From: an uncultured Eubacteriales bacterium
GTDB lineage: Bacteria; Bacillota; Clostridia; Lachnospirales; Lachnospiraceae
Length of the DNA stretch: 64,000 bases
Direction: 5' to 3'
Assembly (NCBI GenBank): GCA_949292785.1
Contig: CASFBK010000008.1
Span: 62,001-126,000 of the forward strand
Shown here: in pieces, positions 53,769 through 61,362 of the stretch
Numbering within the stretch: the first letter of the stretch is position 1
How the letters are laid out: each line of letters opens with the position of its first letter
Position numbers and translations under genes: made by a program
Notes under the pieces: generated by a model
The model's input: the letters and a program-made list of their open reading frames with translations, nothing else
Told to the model about the DNA's origin: nothing
Database searches by the model: none

Positions 53769-54226
53769 AACCTTTTCCTCTTTTCTGCCAGTCTTTCTAC
53801 CAGCGGTTTATAATAGTTTCTGGATACATAAATCTGTTTGTGGCTGTGCACAAATTCCACAACACTAGAAGCGGTCAGATTACGGGTAATGGAATAAATC
53901 GGTTCAAGATTGACGATTGCCGACTTGGAAATTCGCATAAAGGAGCCGGGAAGCAATTCTTCTAATTCGTACAGCTTATATTCTGTTTCCAGCATCTTAT
54001 CTCTGGTGTGCGCGTATACCGTCTTATTTTCCGTTTCGAAAAATAAGATTTCTTCTAATGGAAGATAGTATTCAGTATCTCCGTTCTTCAAAGCAATATG
54101 CTGTTTGCCTCCTGCATGTTCCATGATAGCAGCCTGTATTTTCAAAATCTGTTCATTCATTTTGCTGCACCGGATGACTACCTCTTCTTCCTGCAGTTCC
54201 TCTTCAATCTCAATTCTGACTTTCAT
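53765..54226 (-). CDS. LytTR-domain DNA-binding regulator
   Basis: 153 residues from ATG 54224-54226 with GGGAGGAACG upstream. A charged N-terminal segment is followed by a LytTR domain (about 45-150: LPLEEILFFETENKTVYAHTR, LEELLPGSFMRISKSAIVNLEPIYSI, KQIYVSRNYYKPLVERL). No receiver domain, so it is a stand-alone regulator. Pairs with the LiaF-like gene, a frequent Firmicute arrangement. Confidence 0.88.
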   Translation of the reverse strand: MKVRIEIEEELQEEEVVIRCSKMNEQILKIQAAIMEHAGGKQHIALKNGDTEYYLPLEEILFFETENKTVYAHTRDKMLETEYKLYELEELLPGSFMRISKSAIVNLEPIYSITRNLTASSVVEFVHSHKQIYVSRNYYKPLVERLAEKRKRL

Positions 54227-54324
54227 TACTCGTTCCTCCCATGAGACCATTATACCAATCCCATTGTGGATGTAAATAGAAAAACACCAAGGGGTTATTT
54301 TTTCAAACTAACAGGTAAAAATTC

Positions 54325-54354
54325 CACACCATTTTTCATTTCCGGCATATTATG
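54325..54354 (+). promoter_or_regulatory. Sigma-K-like promoter of dpaAB
   Basis: CACA (54325-54328), 16-base spacer, GCATATTATG (54345-54354), fitting the mother-cell sigma-K pattern mACm-N16-gCATAnnnTa. It lies 30 bases before dpaA; spoVF is sigma-K-dependent in Bacillus subtilis. Confidence 0.5.
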
Positions 54355-54383
54355 TTAAGAACCATGCAGTTTGGAGGAATCTT

Positions 54384-55256
54384 ATGGCAATATCACATAT
54401 TACTGTCCTTGGCGGTGACCTCCGTCAGGCTTATGCGTCAGAATATTTAGCATCCTGCGGTTACCGGATTACCTGTTATGGAACCCCTGATTTTCCTTAT
54501 GACAGTTCCATACAGGTTGCCGAATCTCTTCCCCAGGCTTTGAAGGACACATCCATACTCCTCATGCCTACCCCTTTTTCTTCTGACGGCAAGCATCTGT
54601 TTCAAAAAAAACAGACCTCTTCTCCCCTTTCCTTAGAAGAACTATTTGGGCTGATTCCTGAGCATACGGTTATTTTTTATAACGGCATGTCCACATTATT
54701 TCAGGAACGCTTAGAAACCCTTGGCTGTACTTTGCACAGTCTTTCAGATTTCCCGGAATTTTCCACACAAAATGCAAAGCTCACTGCAGAAGGACTTCTC
54801 TCCGAGGTCATCCGCTATACTCCCTTTTCCCTGCAAAATACCGTCACGCTGTTATTGGGCTATGGGCGCTGCGGAAGTGCGATTGGGACACTGTTTTCTG
54901 CTTTTGACACCCGCATTTATGTGTTGGAAAAAGACGTTGCAAAACAAATACAGGCAGAAGAAAACGGACTACTGGCACTTTCTGATTCTGAAAAAAAGAC
55001 GATTCTGCCCCACTGTGACTGCATTATCAATACCGTACCGAAAAACGTTCTGACAGAGCAGGAATTAAAGCTTCTGCCCGGAAACTGCCATATATTTGAT
55101 ATCGCTTCTGCCCCCTTTGGCTTTCCTTCGGACATTGCTTATGAGTATTCTATTCCCTGCTTTCGCCTGCCTGGTCTTCCCGGAAAGTTCAGCCCCAAAA
55201 CCGCAGGCATTGTAATTGGCAAAACCATAGAAAGGATGATACACCATGACTTATAA
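54384..55256 (+). CDS. dpaA: Dipicolinate synthase subunit A
   Basis: 290 residues. N-terminal HITVLGGDLRQAYASEYLASCGYRITCYG and the NAD-binding-like LLGYGRCGSAIGTLFSAF are typical of SpoVFA/DpaA. With DpaB it converts dihydrodipicolinate to dipicolinic acid in the mother cell for the spore core. RBS TTGGAGGAATC. Overlaps dpaB by 11 bases. Confidence 0.93.
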   Translation: MAISHITVLGGDLRQAYASEYLASCGYRITCYGTPDFPYDSSIQVAESLPQALKDTSILLMPTPFSSDGKHLFQKKQTSSPLSLEELFGLIPEHTVIFYNGMSTLFQERLETLGCTLHSLSDFPEFSTQNAKLTAEGLLSEVIRYTPFSLQNTVTLLLGYGRCGSAIGTLFSAFDTRIYVLEKDVAKQIQAEENGLLALSDSEKKTILPHCDCIINTVPKNVLTEQELKLLPGNCHIFDIASAPFGFPSDIAYEYSIPCFRLPGLPGKFSPKTAGIVIGKTIERMIHHDL

Positions 55257-55839
55257 TTTTCAAGGCAAATCGATTGGAATCGGATTTACCGGTTCTTTCT
55301 GTACTTACGAGAAAATTTTTGATGCCTTAGAAGAACTAAAGCAAACAGGAGCCAGCCTTCTACCGGTATTTTCAGAGCATGCTGCTACGCTAGATTCCAG
55401 ATTTGGCAACAGTCAGGACTTTCTTGACCGTGCCCGAGCATTAACCGGAAAGGAACCAATTACTACGATTCCACAGGCAGAACCGATTGGACCGAAAGGG
55501 CTTATGGATATTCTTGTCATTGCTCCTTGTACGGGAAATACTCTTTCCAAGCTGGCAAACGGCATTTCCGATACCCCGGTGCTTATGGCAGCGAAATCCC
55601 ACCTGCGCAATAACCGCCCTTTGGTTATCTCTCTTTCTACCAATGATGCCCTTGGCATGAATCTGAAAAATATCGGCATTCTGCTGAACACCAAAAATAT
55701 TTACTTTGTTCCTTTTGGGCAGGACAATTTTGAAGCAAAGCCGAATTCTATGACTGCTTTTACGGAGCTTCTGCCGGAGACCATTTCCTGTGCTCTGAAT
55801 TATCAGCAGATTCAGCCGGTCATCCGAAGCCCGCATTAG
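55246..55839 (+). CDS. dpaB: Dipicolinate synthase subunit B
   Basis: 197 residues. Flavoprotein-like fold: IGIGFTGSFCTYEKIFDALEEL, DILVIAPCTGNTLSKLANGISDTPVLMAAKSHLRN and LNTKNIYFVPFGQDN are SpoVFB hallmarks. Second subunit of dipicolinate synthase. Its end overlaps the convergent GH25 gene by four bases, so neither has a private terminator. Confidence 0.93.
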   Translation: MTYNFQGKSIGIGFTGSFCTYEKIFDALEELKQTGASLLPVFSEHAATLDSRFGNSQDFLDRARALTGKEPITTIPQAEPIGPKGLMDILVIAPCTGNTLSKLANGISDTPVLMAAKSHLRNNRPLVISLSTNDALGMNLKNIGILLNTKNIYFVPFGQDNFEAKPNSMTAFTELLPETISCALNYQQIQPVIRSPH

Positions 55840-56798
55840 TTGGAAAACCAGATATTAAAGTCTACATTTCCTTCTATTCCATCTATCTGTCCACTTTCTG
55901 TGTACTGCCACATTTCAAAGGAATACGGATATAGGGGATTCTCCTGATAATCTGCATACCAGACCGGATAATCGGTGAGGCGTTCTAACTGCAATTTGGT
56001 GGTAAGCCACTTTGCATTAGCATAAATCATCGGTTCATATCCGTATTCCTTTATTTTTTCACAAAAGGCAATGGTGATGTCTGTCAGTTCTTCCGGTTTC
56101 AGGTTGTCTGTTCTTGCAGTATCACCTTTTATTTTTTCTGTATCAAAGGCAACCGGACAGGTCAATTCGTAATCTTTACATTCCTGATACACAAACTCCG
56201 CTTCTTCTATGGCTTCTTCTTCGTTTATCGCCTGGGAAAAGAAATAAACTCCCGTGTCCAAGCCGGCAGCCTGTGCTTCCTTGATATACTGGTGAAACTT
56301 TTCATCTACCACCAGTTTCCCCTCTTCACTGTAGCCTCGAAATCCCATGCGCAGCATAACGAAATTAACACCTGCATTTTTGACCTTTGTCCAGTCTATC
56401 TTGTCTTGAAAATAAGATACATCTATGCCAATCCGGGATACCTTTCCTTCTCCGTCAATGTAATATTTGAATCCGTTTTTTTCATGGAGATTGTTCCAGT
56501 CATAGGTGTGATTAGGAACGTTGTTGAGATAGGGAACCTGCATGTAGCCATCTTCAATGTCGTAAATTAACAGCATCTGCTGCTCTTGGCTGGTGGGTTG
56601 GTTTTCCGTGGTCTGCTCTTCTTGGCTGGTCTTTTGGTCTTTCGTGTTTTCCTCTGAAACTTCTTGTTTTCCCAAACCTGCCGTGGCTTCTGTCTCTTGT
56701 TTTTCTTCTTTGAAAAAAATTTCCCTCCCCATAAGAATCCCGGTTACAAGCGCCAAAACTGCTACGCCGGATAACAGAACCGCATATTTCCTCTTCAT
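55836..56798 (-). CDS. GH25 family lysozyme, membrane-anchored
   Basis: 320 residues. One N-terminal membrane helix (about 6-22), a low-complexity Gln/Thr/Glu linker (about 30-75), then a GH25 muramidase domain: Asp126 in IGIDVSYFQ, and Asp219/Glu221 in VAFDTEK as catalytic acids. It cleaves the glycan strands of peptidoglycan outside the membrane. 16 bases after the sigma-like gene, so probably one transcript. RBS GGAGAAGG. Confidence 0.9.
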   Translation of the reverse strand: MKRKYAVLLSGVAVLALVTGILMGREIFFKEEKQETEATAGLGKQEVSEENTKDQKTSQEEQTTENQPTSQEQQMLLIYDIEDGYMQVPYLNNVPNHTYDWNNLHEKNGFKYYIDGEGKVSRIGIDVSYFQDKIDWTKVKNAGVNFVMLRMGFRGYSEEGKLVVDEKFHQYIKEAQAAGLDTGVYFFSQAINEEEAIEEAEFVYQECKDYELTCPVAFDTEKIKGDTARTDNLKPEELTDITIAFCEKIKEYGYEPMIYANAKWLTTKLQLERLTDYPVWYADYQENPLYPYSFEMWQYTESGQIDGIEGNVDFNIWFSN

Positions 56799-56813
56799 AG
56801 ATAACGCCTTCTC

Positions 56814-57593
56814 CTATTCCCCTTTTTTTACTTCTTTGGCAAGTGACACAATGTCCGCTATCTCTTCCTCCGGAATTCTGGTGTACTCTGCCAGCTGACG
56901 TATGGATGGTTCACTTCCCAGCTCTTTGGCAAGCGTTTCTTTTGCCTCGTGCACCAGACTTACTTTGGCAAGAATGGAGTTTTCCTGCTCCCCTTCGCCG
57001 CTTTCTTCCTCCGCATAATTTTCAATCGCTTCTTTTACAAACTGTTCTAATATCTTTTTCGGGTTGGATTCCTCTTTTCCAAGAAGAGACTGCAAGCCCA
57101 TCAAAAGTCCGATATTGCCTTCCTGCACCATATCATCTAACAGTAACTCATCCGCTTTGTATGATGATGCAATTTCTACCACCTGCTTCAGCCACTGGGT
57201 AGAGAGCTCTGCTATCGCCTGTTCTTCGCCCTGTGCTAATTTTTCATATAATAACGCTTCCTGTTCTTTGCTTATCACCGGTATATCGCCAAGCTCATCC
57301 AGATACATCTGGAAACGGGCAGAAACTGCTCTTTCTGCTTCTGCTCCATTTTCTGTTCCATTTTCTGCTCCATTTTCTTCTTCATTTTCTGCTTCTGGCT
57401 CGTCCTCTGATTCTGAGACAGTTTCTTCCTGCGGGTGGAGCAGATACTGATACACCATTTCTTCCTGTTCCTTCGTCAGCTCCATATCCTTAAAGTAAGT
57501 CTGTATCTCTTCTTTTGATAACGGTGTAAGGGAAGTTCTTGCTACCTCCTGCACTGAATGAAGGGTCTCCATAAATGCAATTTTATCTAACAT
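56814..57593 (-). CDS. Sigma-70-like protein lacking regions 2.4 and 4
   Basis: 259 residues. An N-terminal segment (1-55), an acidic Asn/Gly/Glu low-complexity linker (about 57-88), sigma region 1.2-like FQMYLDELGDIPVISKEQEALLYEKLAQGEEQAI (about 94-127), region 2.1/2.2-like (about 128-170: DMVQEGNIGLLMGL) and region 3-like (about 208-252: HEAKETLAKELGSEPSIRQLAEYTRIPEEEIADI). The -10-recognition helix and all of region 4 are absent. It cannot be a normal sigma factor; perhaps a regulator that contacts RNA polymerase. RBS AGGAGG, operon with the GH25 lysozyme. Confidence 0.7.
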   Translation of the reverse strand: MLDKIAFMETLHSVQEVARTSLTPLSKEEIQTYFKDMELTKEQEEMVYQYLLHPQEETVSESEDEPEAENEEENGAENGTENGAEAERAVSARFQMYLDELGDIPVISKEQEALLYEKLAQGEEQAIAELSTQWLKQVVEIASSYKADELLLDDMVQEGNIGLLMGLQSLLGKEESNPKKILEQFVKEAIENYAEEESGEGEQENSILAKVSLVHEAKETLAKELGSEPSIRQLAEYTRIPEEEIADIVSLAKEVKKGE

Positions 57594-57731
57594 ACTTTCC
57601 TCCTGAAAATTCTTTTCACTCTATTTTTCCTAAAACTTATCCACAAAAAAAGTTCTTATTACTATTATATTTCACATTAGTTTAAAACATGTCCCAATTT
57701 TATCACAAGCAGGAGAATTTTTCCACATGGA

Positions 57732-58478
57732 CTATTTATGATATCTTTTAATCTGATACTCAAGTACATCTCTTTCTCTTGACCATTCCTGCGTATTCAA
57801 CCACTCTAAAGCCTTTTTCGCATCAACTTCTAATCCCTTACCAAAATACTCCACCATTTTTTCGTGAGAGCCTGAGAATGGTCTTGCAATTACACGCTTT
57901 ACATTTTCACTAACTGAAAAGTTCCAATTCACACTTTGATTCCCTGTAAGCAAGGATAATCCATTATCAAAAATCGGAGAGGGTTTAAATGAATTTCCAT
58001 CAAAAATAAGTGCTAAATTATTTAAATGCCTGTCTTCATTTAATATAATCCTATCTAATGTCAGAACTTTTGCAAGATATTTAAAAATATCAATACCACA
58101 GCTTTTTTGTACAAACCGAATTACATAATCTATACGTTCCTCCATTTCATCCATCTTATTTATGACCTGAGATAAATCTTTTCCGTATTCATTAAAATAC
58201 AACCGATACAGTGTTATCAATTCCTCATTATTGTTTAAAAAATTTTTGCTTCGGCACCCTGACTGTCCGTTAATTGTCCCGTACTCATACATCACAAATT
58301 CTTTTGACTCCAAGTCAGTATATCTCAGAAAATTTGAAACTAAATACTCCACTAAGCCCTCATGTCCGCTTTTATCCTTTTTATACCAATAATTTCCCTT
58401 TTTATATTTTACCTGAGTTCCCTCACTGGTTCCTTGCTGTGTCACTATATACTCATTTGAAATTTTCTCTGAGAACAT
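57732..58478 (-). CDS. HipA-like kinase core (split HipA)
   Basis: 248 residues. Catalytic-type motif LDRIILNEDRHLNNLALIFD with Asp149, His151 and Asn153/154, and the metal-binding IFDNG (Asp171) correspond to the HipA C-terminal kinase; a short ATP-lid-like start (GTSEGTQVKYKKGNYWYKKD) replaces the long HipA N-terminal part. It starts five bases after its partner gene. Low GC compared with neighbours (many AT-rich codons), suggesting transfer. Likely a protein kinase toxin or regulator; target unknown. Confidence 0.75.
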   Translation of the reverse strand: MFSEKISNEYIVTQQGTSEGTQVKYKKGNYWYKKDKSGHEGLVEYLVSNFLRYTDLESKEFVMYEYGTINGQSGCRSKNFLNNNEELITLYRLYFNEYGKDLSQVINKMDEMEERIDYVIRFVQKSCGIDIFKYLAKVLTLDRIILNEDRHLNNLALIFDGNSFKPSPIFDNGLSLLTGNQSVNWNFSVSENVKRVIARPFSGSHEKMVEYFGKGLEVDAKKALEWLNTQEWSRERDVLEYQIKRYHK

Positions 58479-58483
58479 ATCTG

Positions 58484-59173
58484 CTACCTCACTAAAACAT
58501 CCCTACTTGTCAATTTTTCACCTGGAAAACGTATCCATATATAATCATTAAAAGATACTCCATGTGTCTTTCTCACAATTTCCTGTGGATTATATTCTGT
58601 AAGTCCAATATTTTCCAATAATTCATTAATGTCTGCTCTGCCGCGCTCCCAGCATCTTAATTCCAAAATCTGATTCAACTGATATCTTGTCATTTTCTTT
58701 TCTGCAAAAATCTGCTTCAATGGATGGTCTGTAAATCTTGAAACGGTAACATCATGCCCTTTTACATAAACTCTTGCTGTAATCTCATCCTTCCAATAAA
58801 CTTCAAAGGTATAATTGTTTATGATTTTCCTGCTGTTATTTATCTCATTGGTAATTCGTATCAGGGTTTCTTCCAGGTAAGACAGCAATTCTCTTTTTGT
58901 GTTCAGTTCCTCCTCAAGTTCATTTTTTTTAAGAATCTTTTGCTCAAAATCTGCAATCACCCCCGGAGCTACCGGTCCTAATGATTTGTATCGAAGCTTT
59001 TTATTCTCCAGCCACTGATTATAATAATAGCACTTTCCACTGATTCTCTTTATAATAATAGTCTTTTGTACATCACCAAATTCAGCAAGTTCTTTATTTA
59101 TTCGAGCAATTCTATCTTGCAGGGTCTGCTTTTCATAGGATAAAATGCGCTTTAACTGTTCTAAATCTTCCAT
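58484..59173 (-). CDS. Partner of HipA-like kinase: coiled coil plus HipA N-subdomain-like end
   Basis: 229 residues. Residues 1-120 hold two coiled-coil stretches around a CYYYNQWLENKKLRYKSLGPV element (known from DUF6788-like proteins near recombinases). Residues about 122-229 (VSRFTDHPLKQIFAEKKMTRYQLNQILE, then KTHGVSFNDYIWIRFPGEKLTSRDV) resemble the part that in single-chain HipA-type proteins precedes the kinase. So the kinase N-subdomain seems to sit on a separate chain. RBS GGAAAGGAT; first gene of the pair. Function inferred; may be a regulator or antitoxin of the kinase. Confidence 0.6.
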   Translation of the reverse strand: MEDLEQLKRILSYEKQTLQDRIARINKELAEFGDVQKTIIIKRISGKCYYYNQWLENKKLRYKSLGPVAPGVIADFEQKILKKNELEEELNTKRELLSYLEETLIRITNEINNSRKIINNYTFEVYWKDEITARVYVKGHDVTVSRFTDHPLKQIFAEKKMTRYQLNQILELRCWERGRADINELLENIGLTEYNPQEIVRKTHGVSFNDYIWIRFPGEKLTSRDVLVR

Positions 59174-59292
59174 ATAGAATCCTTTCCAGAATCAATCGTA
59201 TAATTTAGTTTAATATTAACATATATTTTTTATTTTTTCAATATTTATATGTTAACACATTAAATAAGTATCTTCGACTTATAGCGGAGTGC

Positions 59293-59360
59293 TTTTTGCT
59301 CTATAGAAATCAAAATTTTACGCTTTAACGCAACACGGTATTTCCTATAGAGCAAAAAAA
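59293..59360. repeat. Inverted-repeat element (long form of dispersed repeat)
   Basis: Arms TTTTGCTCTATAGAAAT (59294-59310) and ATTTCCTATAGAGCAAAA (59340-59357), complementary apart from one inserted base, enclose 29 bases. The right arm and three flanking bases equal 4922-4944. It directly abuts the terminator of the FNT gene. No transposase, so it might be a small non-autonomous element or a structured RNA end. Confidence 0.6.
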
Positions 59361-59391
59361 CTGCCGAGGTTCATCTATCCTCGACAGTTTC
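59360..59391 (-). terminator. Intrinsic terminator of the cyanase/FNT operon
   Basis: AACTG-CGAGG pairs with CCTCG-CAGTT around a nine-base loop with one internal mismatch; T7 follows on the minus strand. Confidence 0.85.
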
Positions 59392-59426
59392 ATAAATTTC
59401 CGGACGCTATTCTTTGTTGAATAATA

Positions 59427-60221
59427 TCATTTATCTTTCTTACTGGTAGAGCAGAAGTAATATGGTAAGGAAAACAGCAAAATACCGCCGAACATATTTC
59501 CCAAAATAACCGGAATCAGGTTGCTGACATAACCGCCCCAATTTACAACATCGCTGGTTGATGCATAAGGCGAAAGGACTCCCATGGCGAGCAATGTCAT
59601 ATTGGCAATACTATGTTCTAATCCAATCCCAATAAATGCGAACAGTCCCCACCAGATCATAATTAATTTGGCTGCTTCCGAGGTTAGCTTCTGACTGCAC
59701 CATACCGCTACGCAAACACAAACATTACACAATGCACCACGGAAAAACAACTGAACAAAAGACGGGTTTATTTTATTTGCACTCATGGTAACAACAAAGG
59801 CTCCAAATTGCTCATTATTCAACAGACCACTGAATTTCATAATGAATGCTACAATTAACGAGCCCGACAGATTTCCTGCCAGATTAATCACCCATACATA
59901 ACACGCCTCCAGCCAGGAAATTTTCTTTGACATTGCTCCGATACCCAGCAGCATATTATTACCAGTGAATAAATCACTGCCGCAAAGAATACACATAGAT
60001 AATGCCAAACCAAAACTCGCACCCATCACCAATTTTGTGAAACCAGCCGTATACTCATTCCCACTCACCTGTGCACCAAGGGTAAAAATCAGTGCAATCC
60101 CGATGCCGATATATGCTCCTGCAAACATGGAATAAACAAAACAGCGAAAAAAGCTGCTTTTTGCATAGTCTGCTTTTACTCTGGCAACATTTGAAATTTT
60201 TTCAATTACTGCAACCTCCAT
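59427..60221 (-). CDS. Formate/nitrite transporter family channel (FNT)
   Basis: 264 residues from ATG 60219-60221 with AGGAGG nearby (the longer frame starts 10 codons earlier). Six membrane helices and family motifs GAYIGIGIALIFTLGA, GSDLFTGNN, NLAGNLSGSLIVA and RGALCNVCVCVAVW. FNT proteins pass small anions such as formate, nitrite or hydrosulfide. It follows the cyanase gene by 43 bases, so the ion is perhaps cyanate or a related anion; this is inference. Confidence 0.9.
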   Translation of the reverse strand: MEVAVIEKISNVARVKADYAKSSFFRCFVYSMFAGAYIGIGIALIFTLGAQVSGNEYTAGFTKLVMGASFGLALSMCILCGSDLFTGNNMLLGIGAMSKKISWLEACYVWVINLAGNLSGSLIVAFIMKFSGLLNNEQFGAFVVTMSANKINPSFVQLFFRGALCNVCVCVAVWCSQKLTSEAAKLIMIWWGLFAFIGIGLEHSIANMTLLAMGVLSPYASTSDVVNWGGYVSNLIPVILGNMFGGILLFSLPYYFCSTSKKDK

Positions 60222-60264
60222 CACAGCACCTCCTTTATAACTCGCGGTCATTTATTTAGAAATA

Positions 60265-60747
60265 TTACCAAGGATATTTTCCCTGTTTACTGTAAGGAAG
60301 AAGTTTTCCATTCCATGTAATAATGACTCTATCGCCATGAGGGTCTTTTTCAATTTCCACATCAATACCAAAATCTATGGCACTCATAATTGCGTTGCCG
60401 CCTTTTTCATGAATGATTTCTTTAATCGCTGGTCCATAAGTATCTAATACTTCGTGTAAACGATACAATACCGGGTCTGTATTTCCCTTGTAAGGATGTT
60501 CACTGAGGCACATAGTAATCTCTTTTTCAATTCCAAGGACTTCCGCTAATTTTTTACAATATTCTTCTGGTACATACTGCTGCCCTTTCATTGCACTTGT
60601 CAGCCAGACCTTATTTACACCTACTTTTTCCGCCAGTTCTTCATAAGTCAGACCGCTTGCTTTTTTTGCTTCCTCGATTGCAGCTAATTCATCTGCAAAT
60701 TTTACTCTTTCTAAATAATCAAAATTGTTCATTGGTGTCATTGACAT
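60265..60747 (-). CDS. cynS: Cyanate hydratase (cyanase)
   Basis: 160 residues. Catalytic residues Arg96, Glu99 and Ser122 fall at exactly the numbers known from Escherichia coli CynS (YRLHEVLDTYGPAIKEIIHEKGGNAIMSAIDFG). The N-terminal part carries the helix-turn-helix-like bundle normal for cyanase. It converts cyanate and bicarbonate to ammonia and CO2. RBS AGGAGG. Divergent from an XRE regulator, with a palindrome in between. Confidence 0.95.
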   Translation of the reverse strand: MSMTPMNNFDYLERVKFADELAAIEEAKKASGLTYEELAEKVGVNKVWLTSAMKGQQYVPEEYCKKLAEVLGIEKEITMCLSEHPYKGNTDPVLYRLHEVLDTYGPAIKEIIHEKGGNAIMSAIDFGIDVEIEKDPHGDRVIITWNGKLLPYSKQGKYPW

Positions 60748-60868
60748 AAACTTTTCCTCCTAATTAAATGTTTTGTTTTTCTGCAGAAAAAAGACAAAGA
60801 AATCCTCTTCAGACTTCTTTGCCTCTAAAAATATTTTAACCTCTTTTTTCTGTTATGTCAATATATTT

Positions 60869-60883
60869 TTCGCTTATAGCGAA
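60869..60883. promoter_or_regulatory. Palindromic operator candidate
   Basis: TTCGCTTATAGCGAA: five-base arms around TTATA, the style bound by XRE-type repressors, in the 227-bp divergent space between cynS and the XRE gene. A related sequence, TTCGACTTATAGCGGAG, occurs at 59273-59289 next to the inverted-repeat element. Confidence 0.5.
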
Positions 60884-60974
60884 TTTTATAACATTATAGA
60901 TGATGTTTCAATAACGGGAATACTGTTAAAATAATTTCATAATCTCACGCACAGAGAGGAGAAACTGAGTAACT

Positions 60975-61304
60975 ATGGCAGATATTATCAAAAAATCCGA
61001 GATAGGACAAAGAATTCGGCAGCTACGGCTTTTAAACAACTACACGCAAGCAGAGTTTGCCGAGTTAATTGATGTATCCGTTAATTTTTTATCTGAAATT
61101 GAAAATGGAAAAAAGGGATTATCACAGGATACGCTCTCCAGGATTTGCCAACAGCTGAGTTCTTCCTCTGATTATATTCTATTCGGTACAAAGCAAAAGC
61201 AATCCTCGCTGATTGAAATTGCAAATTCTCTCAGCATTGAAGAACTAGAAACAACGATTCACTACTTAGAATCTTTACTGGAAATGAAAAAGATTTTACC
61301 TTAA
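60975..61304 (+). CDS. XRE family transcriptional regulator
   Basis: 109 residues. Helix-turn-helix at about 10-65 (IGQRIRQLRLLNNYTQAEFAELIDVSVNFLSEIENGKKGLSQDTLSRICQQL), then a short helical tail probably for dimerisation. Divergent from cynS and thus probably controls the cynS-FNT operon, itself, or both through the palindrome upstream. RBS GAGAGGAG. Confidence 0.9.
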   Translation: MADIIKKSEIGQRIRQLRLLNNYTQAEFAELIDVSVNFLSEIENGKKGLSQDTLSRICQQLSSSSDYILFGTKQKQSSLIEIANSLSIEELETTIHYLESLLEMKKILP

Positions 61305-61318
61305 CGCTTAAATTCGAA

Positions 61319-61350
61319 AAAGGATGCTGTCTTCCGACAACATCCTTTTC
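61319..61350. terminator. Terminator between XRE gene and flotillin gene
   Basis: AAAAGGATG and CATCCTTTT arms with an inner TGTC/GACA stem; usable from both convergent genes. Confidence 0.75.
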
Positions 61351-61362
61351 CTATAAATTTCT

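Noticed and set aside
57637..57645. Perfect DnaA box TTATCCACA
   Set aside because: A single copy upstream of an ordinary gene; no cluster of boxes, no dnaA/dnaN genes and no AT-rich unwinding region with phased boxes.
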